A stretch of DNA of 12,871 bases from Candidatus Bathyarchaeota archaeon. Its GTDB lineage: Archaea; Thermoproteota; Bathyarchaeia; 40CM-2-53-6. The translations under genes were made by a program, and so were the position numbers. The stretch lies in the NCBI GenBank assembly GCA_005884605.1, contig VBBE01000176.1:1-12871 (forward strand), read 5' to 3'. Within the stretch, counting starts at the first letter, position 1; every line of letters begins with the position of its first letter. The notes below the pieces were generated by a model. The model saw nothing but the letters and a program-made list of their open reading frames with translations, made no database searches and had not been told where the DNA came from. Below are positions 1-7,046 of this stretch, piece after piece.

Positions 1-17
1 GTTCAGCAGATATCCTC

Positions 18-821
18 TTGGCTTTCGATAGAAAAGCCGGGGTCTCCTTGAGCGATAAGGTCGACGAAAATGTTCGACGTAGAGAAGTCCGGTACGATAG
101 AGAGCGTAGAGTGAGGATAAAGTGGAGTGAGGATACGGAGTCGCTTGAGGAGGTGTTCGATCGACGAACCATAATGACAGTCCTCAAGATGTTGAACACT
201 GGTATATTGAAAGAACTCCACGGCGCAATGAAGTCGGGAAAGGAGAGCAAGATCTATCACGGAATAGACCCGAAGGGCGAAGAAGTGGCCGTGAAGATTT
301 TCCTCACCACATCCAACATATTCCGGCACGGCCGATTGAAGTACATCCGCGGGGATCCGCGGTTCAAGGATATTCCGCATGACACAACATCTCTCGTGGA
401 TCAATGGGCATCGAAAGAATACAAGAACCTAGAACTGGCAGACCATGCAGGAATATCGGTTCCGAAACCGATCCATGTGGAGAAGAATGTTCTGATTCTC
501 GGATTTATCGGGAAAGATGGAGTCCCTGCTCCGGTCCTTAGAGAAGTGCGGCTTCAGGCGGCGGCAGATTGGTACAAGAGGATCATCGAGTTGATCAAGC
601 AACTATATGATAAGGCGAGACTCGTCCATGGTGATCTAAGCGAGTACAACATCATGATCCCAGACGGGTACCCGGTCATCATCGACTTTGGGCAGGCAGT
701 TACCACAGAACACCCCGAGGCCCGAGCTTTTCTCGAAAGAGATATCGAGAACATCAACCATTATTTCGAGGGCCTCAATGTCAGAACCCAATCCCCAGCG
801 AGGATCATCGGAGCCCGATAG
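18..821 (+). CDS. rio1: RIO1-type serine/threonine kinase/ATPase (small-subunit maturation)
   Basis: RIO-family atypical kinase, known in archaea and eukaryotes to drive late maturation of the small ribosomal subunit in the cytoplasm. Visible in the 267 residues: an N-terminal helical region with LEEVFDRRT (43-51), the flexible P-loop equivalent MKSGKESKIYHG (71-82), the ATP lysine in VAVKIF (K93), the catalytic loop VHGDLSEYN (203-211, D206 and N211) and the metal-binding IIDFGQAV (221-228, D223). The HGDLSEYN loop and the following EHPEA..FLERD match RIO1 better than RIO2, and there is no RIO2-like winged-helix N terminus. Length is normal for archaeal RIO1. The start is uncertain: TTG at 18 has no Shine-Dalgarno, and the frame is open to the window edge, so a few N-terminal codons may be missing. 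The next gene starts three bases after its stop, so the two are probably co-transcribed. Confidence 0.93.
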   Translation: MAFDRKAGVSLSDKVDENVRRREVRYDRERRVRIKWSEDTESLEEVFDRRTIMTVLKMLNTGILKELHGAMKSGKESKIYHGIDPKGEEVAVKIFLTTSNIFRHGRLKYIRGDPRFKDIPHDTTSLVDQWASKEYKNLELADHAGISVPKPIHVEKNVLILGFIGKDGVPAPVLREVRLQAAADWYKRIIELIKQLYDKARLVHGDLSEYNIMIPDGYPVIIDFGQAVTTEHPEARAFLERDIENINHYFEGLNVRTQSPARIIGAR

Positions 822-824
822 AAC

Positions 825-1415
825 ATGGCCGAGACAAGAATGACCGCACTGATACCGAAGGATCGAGTAGGAGTTCTCGTTGGTCTTAGAGGCGCTGTAA
901 AGTCAGCGATCGAAGAGAAGCTGTCCGTGGACCTTAAGATAGACAGCCCATCTGGTGCCGTCGAGATCGGAGTGAAACCGGATGCGCCTGATCCATCGGG
1001 CGCGCTTCAAGCTAAGGACATAGTTCTTGCCATAGGGAGAGGATTTTCGCCCGAGCGAGCGTTCAGGCTCTTCAGCGAGGACAATACATTGGATATTATT
1101 GATCTTCACGACTTCTTCGGCAAGAACGAGGCTGAGATTCGAAGGGTTGATGGCAGAATCATCGGCAGAGAAGGCAAGACTAGGAGGATTCTCGAAGAAC
1201 TGACAGGAACCGCCATATCCGTTAGCGGGCATACCGTGTCGATAATTGGCGGCTACGAAGCCGTCACGATGGCGAAGGATGCGCTAGAGAAACTGATCAA
1301 GGGCCGACAGCATGGGACTGTCTACAAGTTCCTAAGAAGAAGACGACAGGAGATCAAGAAGGAGAAAGCTTTAGGACTCTGGGAAGGCCAAGTGCCTACA
1401 GCAAAGAAACCATGA
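825..1415 (+). CDS. KH-domain RNA-binding protein, Dim2/Pno1-like
   Basis: Archaeal homologue of eukaryotic Pno1/Dim2, which binds near the 3' end of small-subunit rRNA during maturation. The 196 residues hold two KH domains. KH1 (about 6-80) has VGLRG (19-23) in the GxxG position. KH2 (about 90-160) has a canonical GRIIGREGKTRRI (110-122) with loop GREG. A strongly basic tail follows (YKFLRRRRQEIKKEK, 167-181), suited to RNA contact. A GGAG at 810-813 lies 11 bases upstream of the ATG, inside the end of the RIO1 gene. Residue M6 could be an alternative start, but it would trim the first KH strand. The RIO1-KH pairing is a familiar archaeal neighbourhood and matches their joint role in pre-40S/30S maturation. 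Family assignment is firm; the exact rRNA target is inferred from eukaryotes. Confidence 0.9.
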   Translation: MAETRMTALIPKDRVGVLVGLRGAVKSAIEEKLSVDLKIDSPSGAVEIGVKPDAPDPSGALQAKDIVLAIGRGFSPERAFRLFSEDNTLDIIDLHDFFGKNEAEIRRVDGRIIGREGKTRRILEELTGTAISVSGHTVSIIGGYEAVTMAKDALEKLIKGRQHGTVYKFLRRRRQEIKKEKALGLWEGQVPTAKKP

Positions 1416-1443
1416 TCAAAGTGGACCTCACGGATTGGGCTCC

Positions 1444-3021
1444 ATGACTGTGGCCGAGGTCTTCCAAGAAATAAGCGCCGCCGACTTCTTCTATCGCAAC
1501 CGGGACATCGCCGGATTCACAAGCCCATCAAGATCAATATACTCTACGATTCGGGAGCTTGTGGAAAACTCTCTTGACGCCTGCGAGACAGGCGGGATTC
1601 CTCCTGACATTTACGTACGATTGTCCCATGAGTCCGGTCCTCTGGACGGCCCCGGCACTTACGTAGTGAGGGTTGAGGACAACGGCATAGGAATCCCCTC
1701 AAACGTAATCCCCTCCGCGTTCGGTCAAGTTCTCTACGGGTCGAAATACAAACTCCGACAGACGAGAGGCACCTTTGGCCTCGGCGGGAAAATGGCCCTC
1801 CTCTATGGACAGATCACCACGCATTCTGAGGCTGCCATAACCTCTAGCACAGGATCGAAATCTCGGATAGCTGAAGTAATTCTTCGAATTGATATCCAAC
1901 AGAACAAGCCCGTCATTATCAAGAATAAGACTCGGACCAACAAGCCTCACTGGCAGGGCACAATCATCGAGTTCAAGACAGAAGCCGACTACTCACGTGC
2001 AATGCCCAGGATTCTTGAATACTTCAAGCAGACAGCCATTATTGTTCCCTATGCGAACATCACATTCGTAGACCCCAGAGGGAGACTCTACAAGTTTCTG
2101 CGTGGCACCACAAAGGTACCACCGGCACCCACTGAAACCTCTCCTCACCCACATGGAGTCGATGTTGAAACTGTGCAGCGAATGCTGAAGCTGACCAATG
2201 CTAAGAGCGTGCAGGAATTCATGCGAAAGAACTTCCAGAGAATAGGAGAGACCACAGCCCGCAAATTCCTTCAGTTCGCAAGCCTCGGACAAAAGAAGAA
2301 TCCTAGAAACCTGTCCGCGCAAGACATGGTAAAGCTAGTCAACGCGATGAAGAACTACGATGGCTTTCTCTCTCCAGATCCCACCTGTCTCTCACCTCTC
2401 GGCGAAGACCTGATGGAAACAGGAATAAAGAAGGAACTTGGAATAACGGACCAGGAAATTGAGAGCGGCACTGCCTTCGTAACTACCCTTCAGAGACGCC
2501 CTGCGACGTACGGAGGGTTTCCGTTCATTATCGAAGTCGGGCTCGCAAGCTCCAAGCAGATCGAGATGCAAGGCAAGATTCTCCTGTTCAGATTTGCAAA
2601 CAAGATTCCGCTACTTTTCGACGAGGCAAGCGATGTATCATGGAAGGTTGTCGATACTGAGATTGATTGGCGAAATTACAAGGTCATCCCGGGTGAAACC
2701 CCGCTCGCCGTTTTCATTCATGTCTGCAGTACGAAGATCCCCTATAAGACAGTCGGAAAGGAATTCATTGCTGACCGACCTGAGGTAGAGCATGAGATTC
2801 TCAATGCTATCCGGGAAGTTGGTCGGAACCTCCGGCTTTACCTGTCGAAACGTGAACATCTTACCCAGGAGAAGAGACGGCTAGATGTGTTCGAGAAGTA
2901 TTTGCCGAAAGTAGCCCAATTCTCGACCAAACTCGCAAAGGAGAAGAAAGAACCAGACATCAAACCGTTGCTAAGAGGAGTGATCAAGTATGGTGCAGAA
3001 GAGGAAGAAGAGCAAGAGTAA
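1444..3021 (+). CDS. top6B: DNA topoisomerase VI subunit B (ATPase)
   Basis: ATP-binding subunit of the type IIB topoisomerase that relaxes and decatenates duplex DNA; A2B2 with Top6A. From the ATG at 1444 it has 525 residues, near the usual 530. GHKL motifs: ELVENSLDA (about 38-46), VEDNGIGIP (77-85) and the ATP-lid/G2 motif RGTFGLGGKMALLYGQ (108-123). A central H2TH-like region lies at about 237-310. The transducer domain carries FPFIIEVGL (359-367) and the switch-lysine loop RFANKIPLL (K387). The C terminus is a lysine-rich segment, then a run of glutamates. The G2 motif differs from the euryarchaeal/Sulfolobus GQQGIGIS form. TTG at 1435 would add three residues; I prefer ATG because the family begins close to the ..EISAADFFYRNRDIAGF segment and neither start has a strong ribosome-binding site. 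It overlaps top6A by 32 bases. Confidence 0.94.
   Translation: MTVAEVFQEISAADFFYRNRDIAGFTSPSRSIYSTIRELVENSLDACETGGIPPDIYVRLSHESGPLDGPGTYVVRVEDNGIGIPSNVIPSAFGQVLYGSKYKLRQTRGTFGLGGKMALLYGQITTHSEAAITSSTGSKSRIAEVILRIDIQQNKPVIIKNKTRTNKPHWQGTIIEFKTEADYSRAMPRILEYFKQTAIIVPYANITFVDPRGRLYKFLRGTTKVPPAPTETSPHPHGVDVETVQRMLKLTNAKSVQEFMRKNFQRIGETTARKFLQFASLGQKKNPRNLSAQDMVKLVNAMKNYDGFLSPDPTCLSPLGEDLMETGIKKELGITDQEIESGTAFVTTLQRRPATYGGFPFIIEVGLASSKQIEMQGKILLFRFANKIPLLFDEASDVSWKVVDTEIDWRNYKVIPGETPLAVFIHVCSTKIPYKTVGKEFIADRPEVEHEILNAIREVGRNLRLYLSKREHLTQEKRRLDVFEKYLPKVAQFSTKLAKEKKEPDIKPLLRGVIKYGAEEEEEQE
2974..2980 (+). promoter_or_regulatory. Shine-Dalgarno for top6A inside top6B
   Basis: AGAGGAG lies nine bases before the ATG at 2990, within the top6B reading frame. 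It supports the start of top6A inside top6B, and hence independent or coupled re-initiation. Confidence 0.65.
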
Positions 3022-4105
3022 GGGCGTAATCAAAGAGCGGAAGGAAAAGGTCCTATCCGCGATGCGGGACCTAGGCGGACAGGTCTACAGTCAGCTCGAC
3101 AAGAAGGAATTTCCAACATTCCGCATGCCCAGCCGATCTATAGCCAACATACTATACGATTCCAAAACAAGGCAATACATTCTGGGAAAAAGAACTGTCA
3201 AGAGAAGCGCGCGAAACGTAAGGCATCTCCGCCCGTTCACGCAACTCCTCTGGACAGCCATGTTCGCAGACGAACTCACGGAACAGAACAAGACCAGCAC
3301 GTTGAGAGATGTATTCTACTCAGCACAAGCTTACGAGATGGACTTTCAGGACCAGCAGGAGAGCGACAATCTCATCACTGACCTAGAGACTGTGACTGGA
3401 TACTCGAGAGAAGACTTCAACGTATACCCTGAGGAAAGAAGCGCAATATTCGGAGATTTGACCATCGAGTACACTGTCCCTGGATACGAAGGACGCCGGC
3501 TAAACCTAGCCTCTCACCCAGACGGCGTGATGATTGGACCGGCCCTGACAACCTCGGAATTCATTCAACCTGATAGTCGTAAAGTCGACAAGGTAATTGC
3601 GATCGAGAAGGGCGGATTGTTCACGAGGTTCATAGAAGAACGCGTACACCAACGTTTCAAAGCGGTCCTTATCCACACCGCGGGACAAGCGCCCAGAGCA
3701 ACAAGATTCCTACTTCGCAGGCTCAACCAGGAACTCGACATCCCAGTCTACATATTCACGGACGGTGATCCGTGGGGAATGCACATCGCCATGGTCATCA
3801 TTTCTGGTTCCGCGAACGCCGCCCACCTGCGTGAGCTGAATACTCCAGACGCAATCTGGGGAGGAGTCTGGGCGACCGACATTGTAGACTACAAACTCCC
3901 CAGCGATCCTCTGACGGACTTGGATGTCAAACGGTTGAACGAGTTAGAGAAAGATCCCCGGTATGCTGGTGGCCTTTGGCAGAGGGAGATAGATACATTC
4001 AGAAAGGTCAAGAAGAAATCGGAACAAGAAGCATTCAGTAGATACGGACTTACCTATATCGTTGATGAGTATCTACCGAAGAAGCTGAAGATCAAGTCGA
4101 ACTAG
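2990..4105 (+). CDS. top6A: DNA topoisomerase VI subunit A (Spo11-like, DNA-cleaving)
   Basis: Catalytic subunit of topoisomerase VI and archaeal relative of Spo11; it makes the double-strand break through a tyrosyl-DNA link. The 371 residues show a basic N-terminal extension (QKRKKSKSKGVIKERKEK, 3-20) and a winged-helix/CAP domain with LRDVFYSAQ (105-113), whose Y110 aligns with the active tyrosine of LREIYY-type sequences. The Toprim domain follows, with VIAIEKGG (202-209, E206) and FTDGDPWG (256-263, D258/D260) as Mg2+ ligands. Length is typical (about 370-390). The start lies within top6B, preceded by a good AGAGGAG. The 3' end overlaps the convergent endoQ gene by 14 bases. Nothing appears broken, so the enzyme should be functional. 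Confidence 0.95.
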   Translation: MVQKRKKSKSKGVIKERKEKVLSAMRDLGGQVYSQLDKKEFPTFRMPSRSIANILYDSKTRQYILGKRTVKRSARNVRHLRPFTQLLWTAMFADELTEQNKTSTLRDVFYSAQAYEMDFQDQQESDNLITDLETVTGYSREDFNVYPEERSAIFGDLTIEYTVPGYEGRRLNLASHPDGVMIGPALTTSEFIQPDSRKVDKVIAIEKGGLFTRFIEERVHQRFKAVLIHTAGQAPRATRFLLRRLNQELDIPVYIFTDGDPWGMHIAMVIISGSANAAHLRELNTPDAIWGGVWATDIVDYKLPSDPLTDLDVKRLNELEKDPRYAGGLWQREIDTFRKVKKKSEQEAFSRYGLTYIVDEYLPKKLKIKSN

Positions 4106-6461
4106 ACAAACTGTTCAAGTCCAAACCCGCGGTTTTCTTGGTTGGAGCGGGCTTCTTGAGGTCAAGTTTTCCGTAGACACCGTCATAGCCTGGTTCGACA
4201 AATATGTCGTCATTCCGCACTCGAAGAATCGCACCTGAGATCTCTGGTCCAGCCACTTGCAACAACTGATCTTCTGGCACGTCTAGCATCACGGAATATT
4301 CTGATCCGAATTTTCCGACAAGCATATTGTACTTGTCCCAGACTTTCATCGATCCGGGCTTTACGTCCCCGACTACGATAGCAATAATCTCGGAGAGAGG
4401 GAGCAAATGGCGGTACCCGATTGCGTTTTTCGGCATGTACCCCTCCGGTCGATCCGCAAGCTCTTCAATCCGTTCTTCGACGCCCCGAGTCATCTTTTTT
4501 CCGCACTTGGGACACTTATCCTCGAGTCTGAGAGCGTCCCTGGCGGACATTGACACCTGACATTCACGATGTCCGGTCCAGTGATATTTGCCGTAGGCAG
4601 GCGAGGTCTCTATCGTAAACAAGAAGCGCTTAGGATCCTTATCTCTAATCGCGTCGACCAGATTGTGATAGGTGAGATGCTCTAGATGGAATACGTTCGC
4701 TTCCCTTCCCAGCCGCCACGGCCACGCGGAGTGGGCGTCGGAATTGGAGACGAGACAGAGACGATCCAGTTGCGATAATCGCCAGTTCATCCCGGGATCG
4801 GAATTGCCAGACCAGACCGGAACTCCGTTCCTTCTTACATAGACTGTCTTGTTGGGCACACTAACGCACGAGACGATACCACCGTAGGATGACCACCTTT
4901 CTGTACGGTTTGAGTCGTTGAGCTTTGAAGGAATGACAATGGGCTCATTCTTTCTTATGAAATAAATGGTCCAAGAGTCCTCACTCTGTCGGTAATTCTT
5001 CCCTCCTGATGGCGAGAAAAACAAAGTCCCCTTCTTACGATGAAGTTTGAAGTATGCGGACATCCCAAGCTTTAGGGCGATCTCTTGCAAATCGTCGCGC
5101 AAACGCACAGATATGGTTGTTGCAGACAAGCCCTTCTTGTTCCTCCCATACCTACGACCATCTCCTCTAATGTACCATTCAAAGAAGATTCGCAAAAGAT
5201 TCCGCGAGAGACTCTTTACGTCATCTGGAACAAACTTGTTTGCTGCCCCCGAGAACTGTTTCAGATAGTCAAAGAGTTGAGCGTCTCTCATTCTTAGCCT
5301 GTATCCGGTTCTGTCCTTTGCAACAATCGGGTTGAATCCGAGCGTTTTCAGAATCTGCCTCATTTGCGTAAGTAACTTCAGGCTACCATTTGAGAGGTAC
5401 ACACTATACTCGTTTCTTGCTTTGGTTACCCATCCCTCAGCGACCCAAAATCCAAAGAACTTGAGCCATGGAATCACTGGCAAGTGCATTTCATTGACAG
5501 TTCTAACTCCAGAGTAGTGCCGACTACCATGCCTTACTTGTGTTCCAGGAATGAGGAACGTTTCACCGTCCACACCCCTCCACGCCCCATCCTTCTTGAG
5601 CCGTTTTGATTTTCTGAACAAAGCTCTCGCATCGCCCAGCCTCAAATCCCTTCGACGTCTAAAGTCGCAAGGCCTGTAGACCAATCTGTGATTCGGTGTC
5701 ACAAGTAAATCCACTCGTTGAGTCTTCAATTCGTACATAACGCCGTGGTAATCATAAACAAATACATCGACGGGTTTCTGAAACTCTATTGTCTCAGATT
5801 CCAAGTTTAAAGTGCAAACCTCGTCATGATAATCTACATCATAGACTCTTTTCCAGCCACGATTTGTGAGCACATCCGTTCTTTCATCGTAACATGACAT
5901 GCCAGTTTCGAGTGCGAATATTTTGTCAGATCGATCCTGGTAGCAATCGATGAGGCTGTTGAATCCATTGTTTGCCCCGAAGAGGCTGAACCATGGGGTC
6001 CAGGCGTGCGCGGGAAAGATCACACACTGCCCATCGGCTTCGAGCACCTCGTCTACGAGCTCCGGAGCGGTCGCACGGAGCGTGGGCCGTCCGTCGCTCG
6101 CGAGGTTGCCATATTTCGCTAGTCGATCACTTACTGCATCCGCTGATTCTATCGAAGGGACGAGAAGGCAATGATGTATCCGTCGTGATTTTTCGCCCAA
6201 TTGGAACGTGGTGTTGACCTCCCCTGTAATCATGTACTGTACGTGAACCGTGCCGTCCCTCAACCGGTAGAGTCCCGAGCCCGGAACGTCTTGAAGGTCC
6301 GTCCTAATCTCCTTCCTCCAATCAGGATGAGTGCAATCGCCCGTTCCCACAAGATTCAGTCCCTTCATTGAAGCAAAATGGGCAAGCTCCTTCAGGTTCA
6401 TGTTTTTGCTTGTTGCCCTACTGTAAGGACTATGGAGCTGAAGGTCAGCAAAAACACGCAT
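4092..6461 (-). CDS. endoQ: EndoQ-type PHP endonuclease precursor, split by an intein
   Basis: The closest family I recognise is endonuclease Q, which nicks DNA 5' of deaminated bases (uracil, hypoxanthine, xanthine) and abasic sites. The precursor has 789 residues. Removing the intein (190-553) leaves 425, a normal EndoQ length. PHP-domain motifs: ADLQLHSPYSRATS (5-18), VGTGD (38-42), GEVNTTF (80-86), HH at 96-97, FPAHAW (149-154) and, after the intein, SNSDAHSAWPWRLGREAN (572-589). A zinc site follows, H631-x2-C634 and C650-x2-C653, then ERIEELADRPEGY (663-675). Q8 stands where HxH PHP motifs have their first His. I see no clear PCNA-binding box at the C terminus. The short leader and TATA-like box suggest its own promoter, divergent from the Lrp-like gene. 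Many databases label such proteins simply PHP domain or 'DNA helicase UvrD-like'; biochemical function here is inferred from family. Confidence 0.88.
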   Translation of the reverse strand: MRVFADLQLHSPYSRATSKNMNLKELAHFASMKGLNLVGTGDCTHPDWRKEIRTDLQDVPGSGLYRLRDGTVHVQYMITGEVNTTFQLGEKSRRIHHCLLVPSIESADAVSDRLAKYGNLASDGRPTLRATAPELVDEVLEADGQCVIFPAHAWTPWFSLFGANNGFNSLIDCYQDRSDKIFALETGMSCYDERTDVLTNRGWKRVYDVDYHDEVCTLNLESETIEFQKPVDVFVYDYHGVMYELKTQRVDLLVTPNHRLVYRPCDFRRRRDLRLGDARALFRKSKRLKKDGAWRGVDGETFLIPGTQVRHGSRHYSGVRTVNEMHLPVIPWLKFFGFWVAEGWVTKARNEYSVYLSNGSLKLLTQMRQILKTLGFNPIVAKDRTGYRLRMRDAQLFDYLKQFSGAANKFVPDDVKSLSRNLLRIFFEWYIRGDGRRYGRNKKGLSATTISVRLRDDLQEIALKLGMSAYFKLHRKKGTLFFSPSGGKNYRQSEDSWTIYFIRKNEPIVIPSKLNDSNRTERWSSYGGIVSCVSVPNKTVYVRRNGVPVWSGNSDPGMNWRLSQLDRLCLVSNSDAHSAWPWRLGREANVFHLEHLTYHNLVDAIRDKDPKRFLFTIETSPAYGKYHWTGHRECQVSMSARDALRLEDKCPKCGKKMTRGVEERIEELADRPEGYMPKNAIGYRHLLPLSEIIAIVVGDVKPGSMKVWDKYNMLVGKFGSEYSVMLDVPEDQLLQVAGPEISGAILRVRNDDIFVEPGYDGVYGKLDLKKPAPTKKTAGLDLNSLSSST
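4803..5894 (-). mobile_element. Intein with LAGLIDADG homing endonuclease, inside EndoQ
   Basis: In-frame protein-splicing element of 364 residues (precursor 190-553). It begins at C190 (MS/CYDERTDVLTNRGW, block A) and ends at N553 (RRNGVPVWSGN/S), with Ser554 as the +1 nucleophile. Block B is VDLLVTPNHRL (250-260, TxxH = T255/H258). The central DOD endonuclease has WLKFFGFWVAEGW (332-344, acidic E342), KFVPDDV (409-415) and FFEWYIRGDG (426-435, acidic D434), so both LAGLIDADG motifs look intact. Block F is VSCVSVPNKTVYV (530-542, C532). Splicing would restore ETGMS-SDPGMNWRLS, which is the conserved EndoQ sequence as I know it. Penultimate Gly552 replaces the usual His, and K538 sits where many relatives have His. 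G+C is visibly lower than in the flanking gene. Boundaries are confident to the residue. Confidence 0.93.
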
Positions 6462-6497
6462 AACGAATGCCAGCGATTCCCTTAGCGTCTTCCCGTA

Positions 6498-6505
6498 TCT
6501 ATAAG
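6498..6505 (-). promoter_or_regulatory. Candidate TATA box for endoQ
   Basis: On the reverse strand this reads CTTATAGA, about 40 bases before the endoQ ATG at 6461, predicting a leader of roughly 10-15 bases. No clear purine-rich BRE is obvious. The call rests on position and A/T content only. Confidence 0.35.
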
Positions 6506-6528
6506 ACAGCGTTCGAAACGACCGTCCG

Positions 6529-6536
6529 CTTTATTA
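6529..6536 (+). promoter_or_regulatory. Candidate TATA box for the Lrp-like gene
   Basis: CTTTATTA lies about 43 bases before the TTG start at 6576. A start of transcription near 6557-6560 would leave the GAGG at 6565 in the leader, which is consistent. Confidence 0.35.
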
Positions 6537-6564
6537 GCTGTCCAAAAGACCGGGCTGGAACCCC

Positions 6565-6568
6565 GAGG
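6565..6568 (+). promoter_or_regulatory. Shine-Dalgarno deciding the TTG start of the Lrp-like gene
   Basis: GAGG seven bases before TTG at 6576. No in-frame ATG is available nearby (the ATG at 6583 is in another frame), so this site supports a TTG start. Confidence 0.55.
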
Positions 6569-6575
6569 ACAATTC

Positions 6576-6848
6576 TTGCAGAATGAAGTCCGAGTTATCC
6601 TAAACCTGTTCGTCGAGTCGAAGGACCTGGAGTTGGTCACTGACAGCCTCGTAAAGCTTTCTGAGGTTACAGATGTGTACGAGGTCACTGGTGAATACGA
6701 TATTGTCTGCTTGCTCAGGACAGAAAGCATACTTGCCTTTCGCGAGGTTCTCAAGAACAAAATCCTAAAGATTCCGGGCGTGAAAAGTACCGTCTCTTCA
6801 ATAGTTCTCTACACACACAAGCGCGACCGGAAACCAGTAGCGGAATAA
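6576..6848 (+). CDS. Stand-alone Lrp/AsnC ligand-binding (RAM) domain protein
   Basis: A 90-residue protein made of only the C-terminal effector-binding domain of the Lrp/AsnC family, without a helix-turn-helix. The beta-alpha-beta-beta-alpha-beta pattern is readable: VRVILNLFVE, a helix LELVTDSLVKL, then TDVYEVTGEYDIVCLLR with the hallmark G-x-YD, a helix SILAFREVLKNKIL, and IPGVKSTVSSIVLY. Such domains bind small effectors, often amino acids, at oligomer interfaces. Alone they may modulate full-length Lrp partners or act as sensors. The TTG start is backed by GAGG seven bases upstream. It is divergent from endoQ and the next forward gene is proS, which makes an amino-acid-sensing role tempting, but there is a 207-base gap with its own promoter-like box, so co-transcription is not assured. 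DNA binding by itself is not expected. Confidence 0.85.
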   Translation: MQNEVRVILNLFVESKDLELVTDSLVKLSEVTDVYEVTGEYDIVCLLRTESILAFREVLKNKILKIPGVKSTVSSIVLYTHKRDRKPVAE

Positions 6849-6931
6849 CTACTAACGGAAGTCGACAAACCGAACCAGTGGTCTGGTAGTTTCGAATCGT
6901 CCGGTGGCTATCCTCATTCGGAATAGAAAGA

Positions 6932-6939
6932 CTAAATAC
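6932..6939 (+). promoter_or_regulatory. Candidate TATA box for proS
   Basis: CTAAATAC in an A/T-rich spot of the 207-base gap before proS. Transcription would start near 6958-6962, leaving a leader of almost 100 bases. That is long for archaea and holds a small ORF. Position and composition are the only evidence. Confidence 0.35.
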
Positions 6940-6980
6940 TGTCGAGAAGCGTTCGCCCAGTTAGTTCCGAGGGTTCCAAA

Positions 6981-7019
6981 ATGGGCGATTTACTTCCAGA
7001 ATCACCTTCCGTGCTGTAA
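6981..7019 (+). other. Possible 12-codon leader ORF upstream of proS
   Basis: ATG to TAA encodes MGDLLPESPSVL, with two prolines in 12 residues. A GAGGG (6969-6973) sits seven bases upstream of its ATG and a TATA-like box lies 42 bases before that, so it would be the first translatable ORF on the proS transcript. Its stop is 36 bases before the proS ATG. Proline content ahead of a prolyl-tRNA synthetase gene suggests a translation-based sensor. With only 12 codons, chance is a serious alternative. Confidence 0.3.
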
Positions 7020-7042
7020 CAATCCTCGTGTGTGTTTAATCC

Positions 7043-7046
7043 GGAG
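7043..7046 (+). promoter_or_regulatory. Shine-Dalgarno deciding the proS start
   Basis: GGAG nine bases before ATG 7056. It favours this start over the in-frame GTG at 7032, which would add eight residues and has no such site. Confidence 0.6.

Noticed and set aside
4092..6461. Reading the EndoQ gene as two genes or as a frameshifted pseudogene because of its length
   Set aside because: The frame is continuous, and the extra 364 residues have complete intein blocks at exact junctions.
6874..6887. Inverted repeat ACCAG-TGGT-CTGGT downstream of the RAM gene
   Set aside because: Five-base arms with no following T run; too short to call a terminator or operator, and archaeal termination does not rely on such hairpins.
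6860..6912. tRNA-like fragment (GTTTCGAATC resembling a T-loop) after the RAM gene
   Set aside because: The flanking bases do not form a five-base-pair T stem, and no acceptor or anticodon arm can be paired around it.
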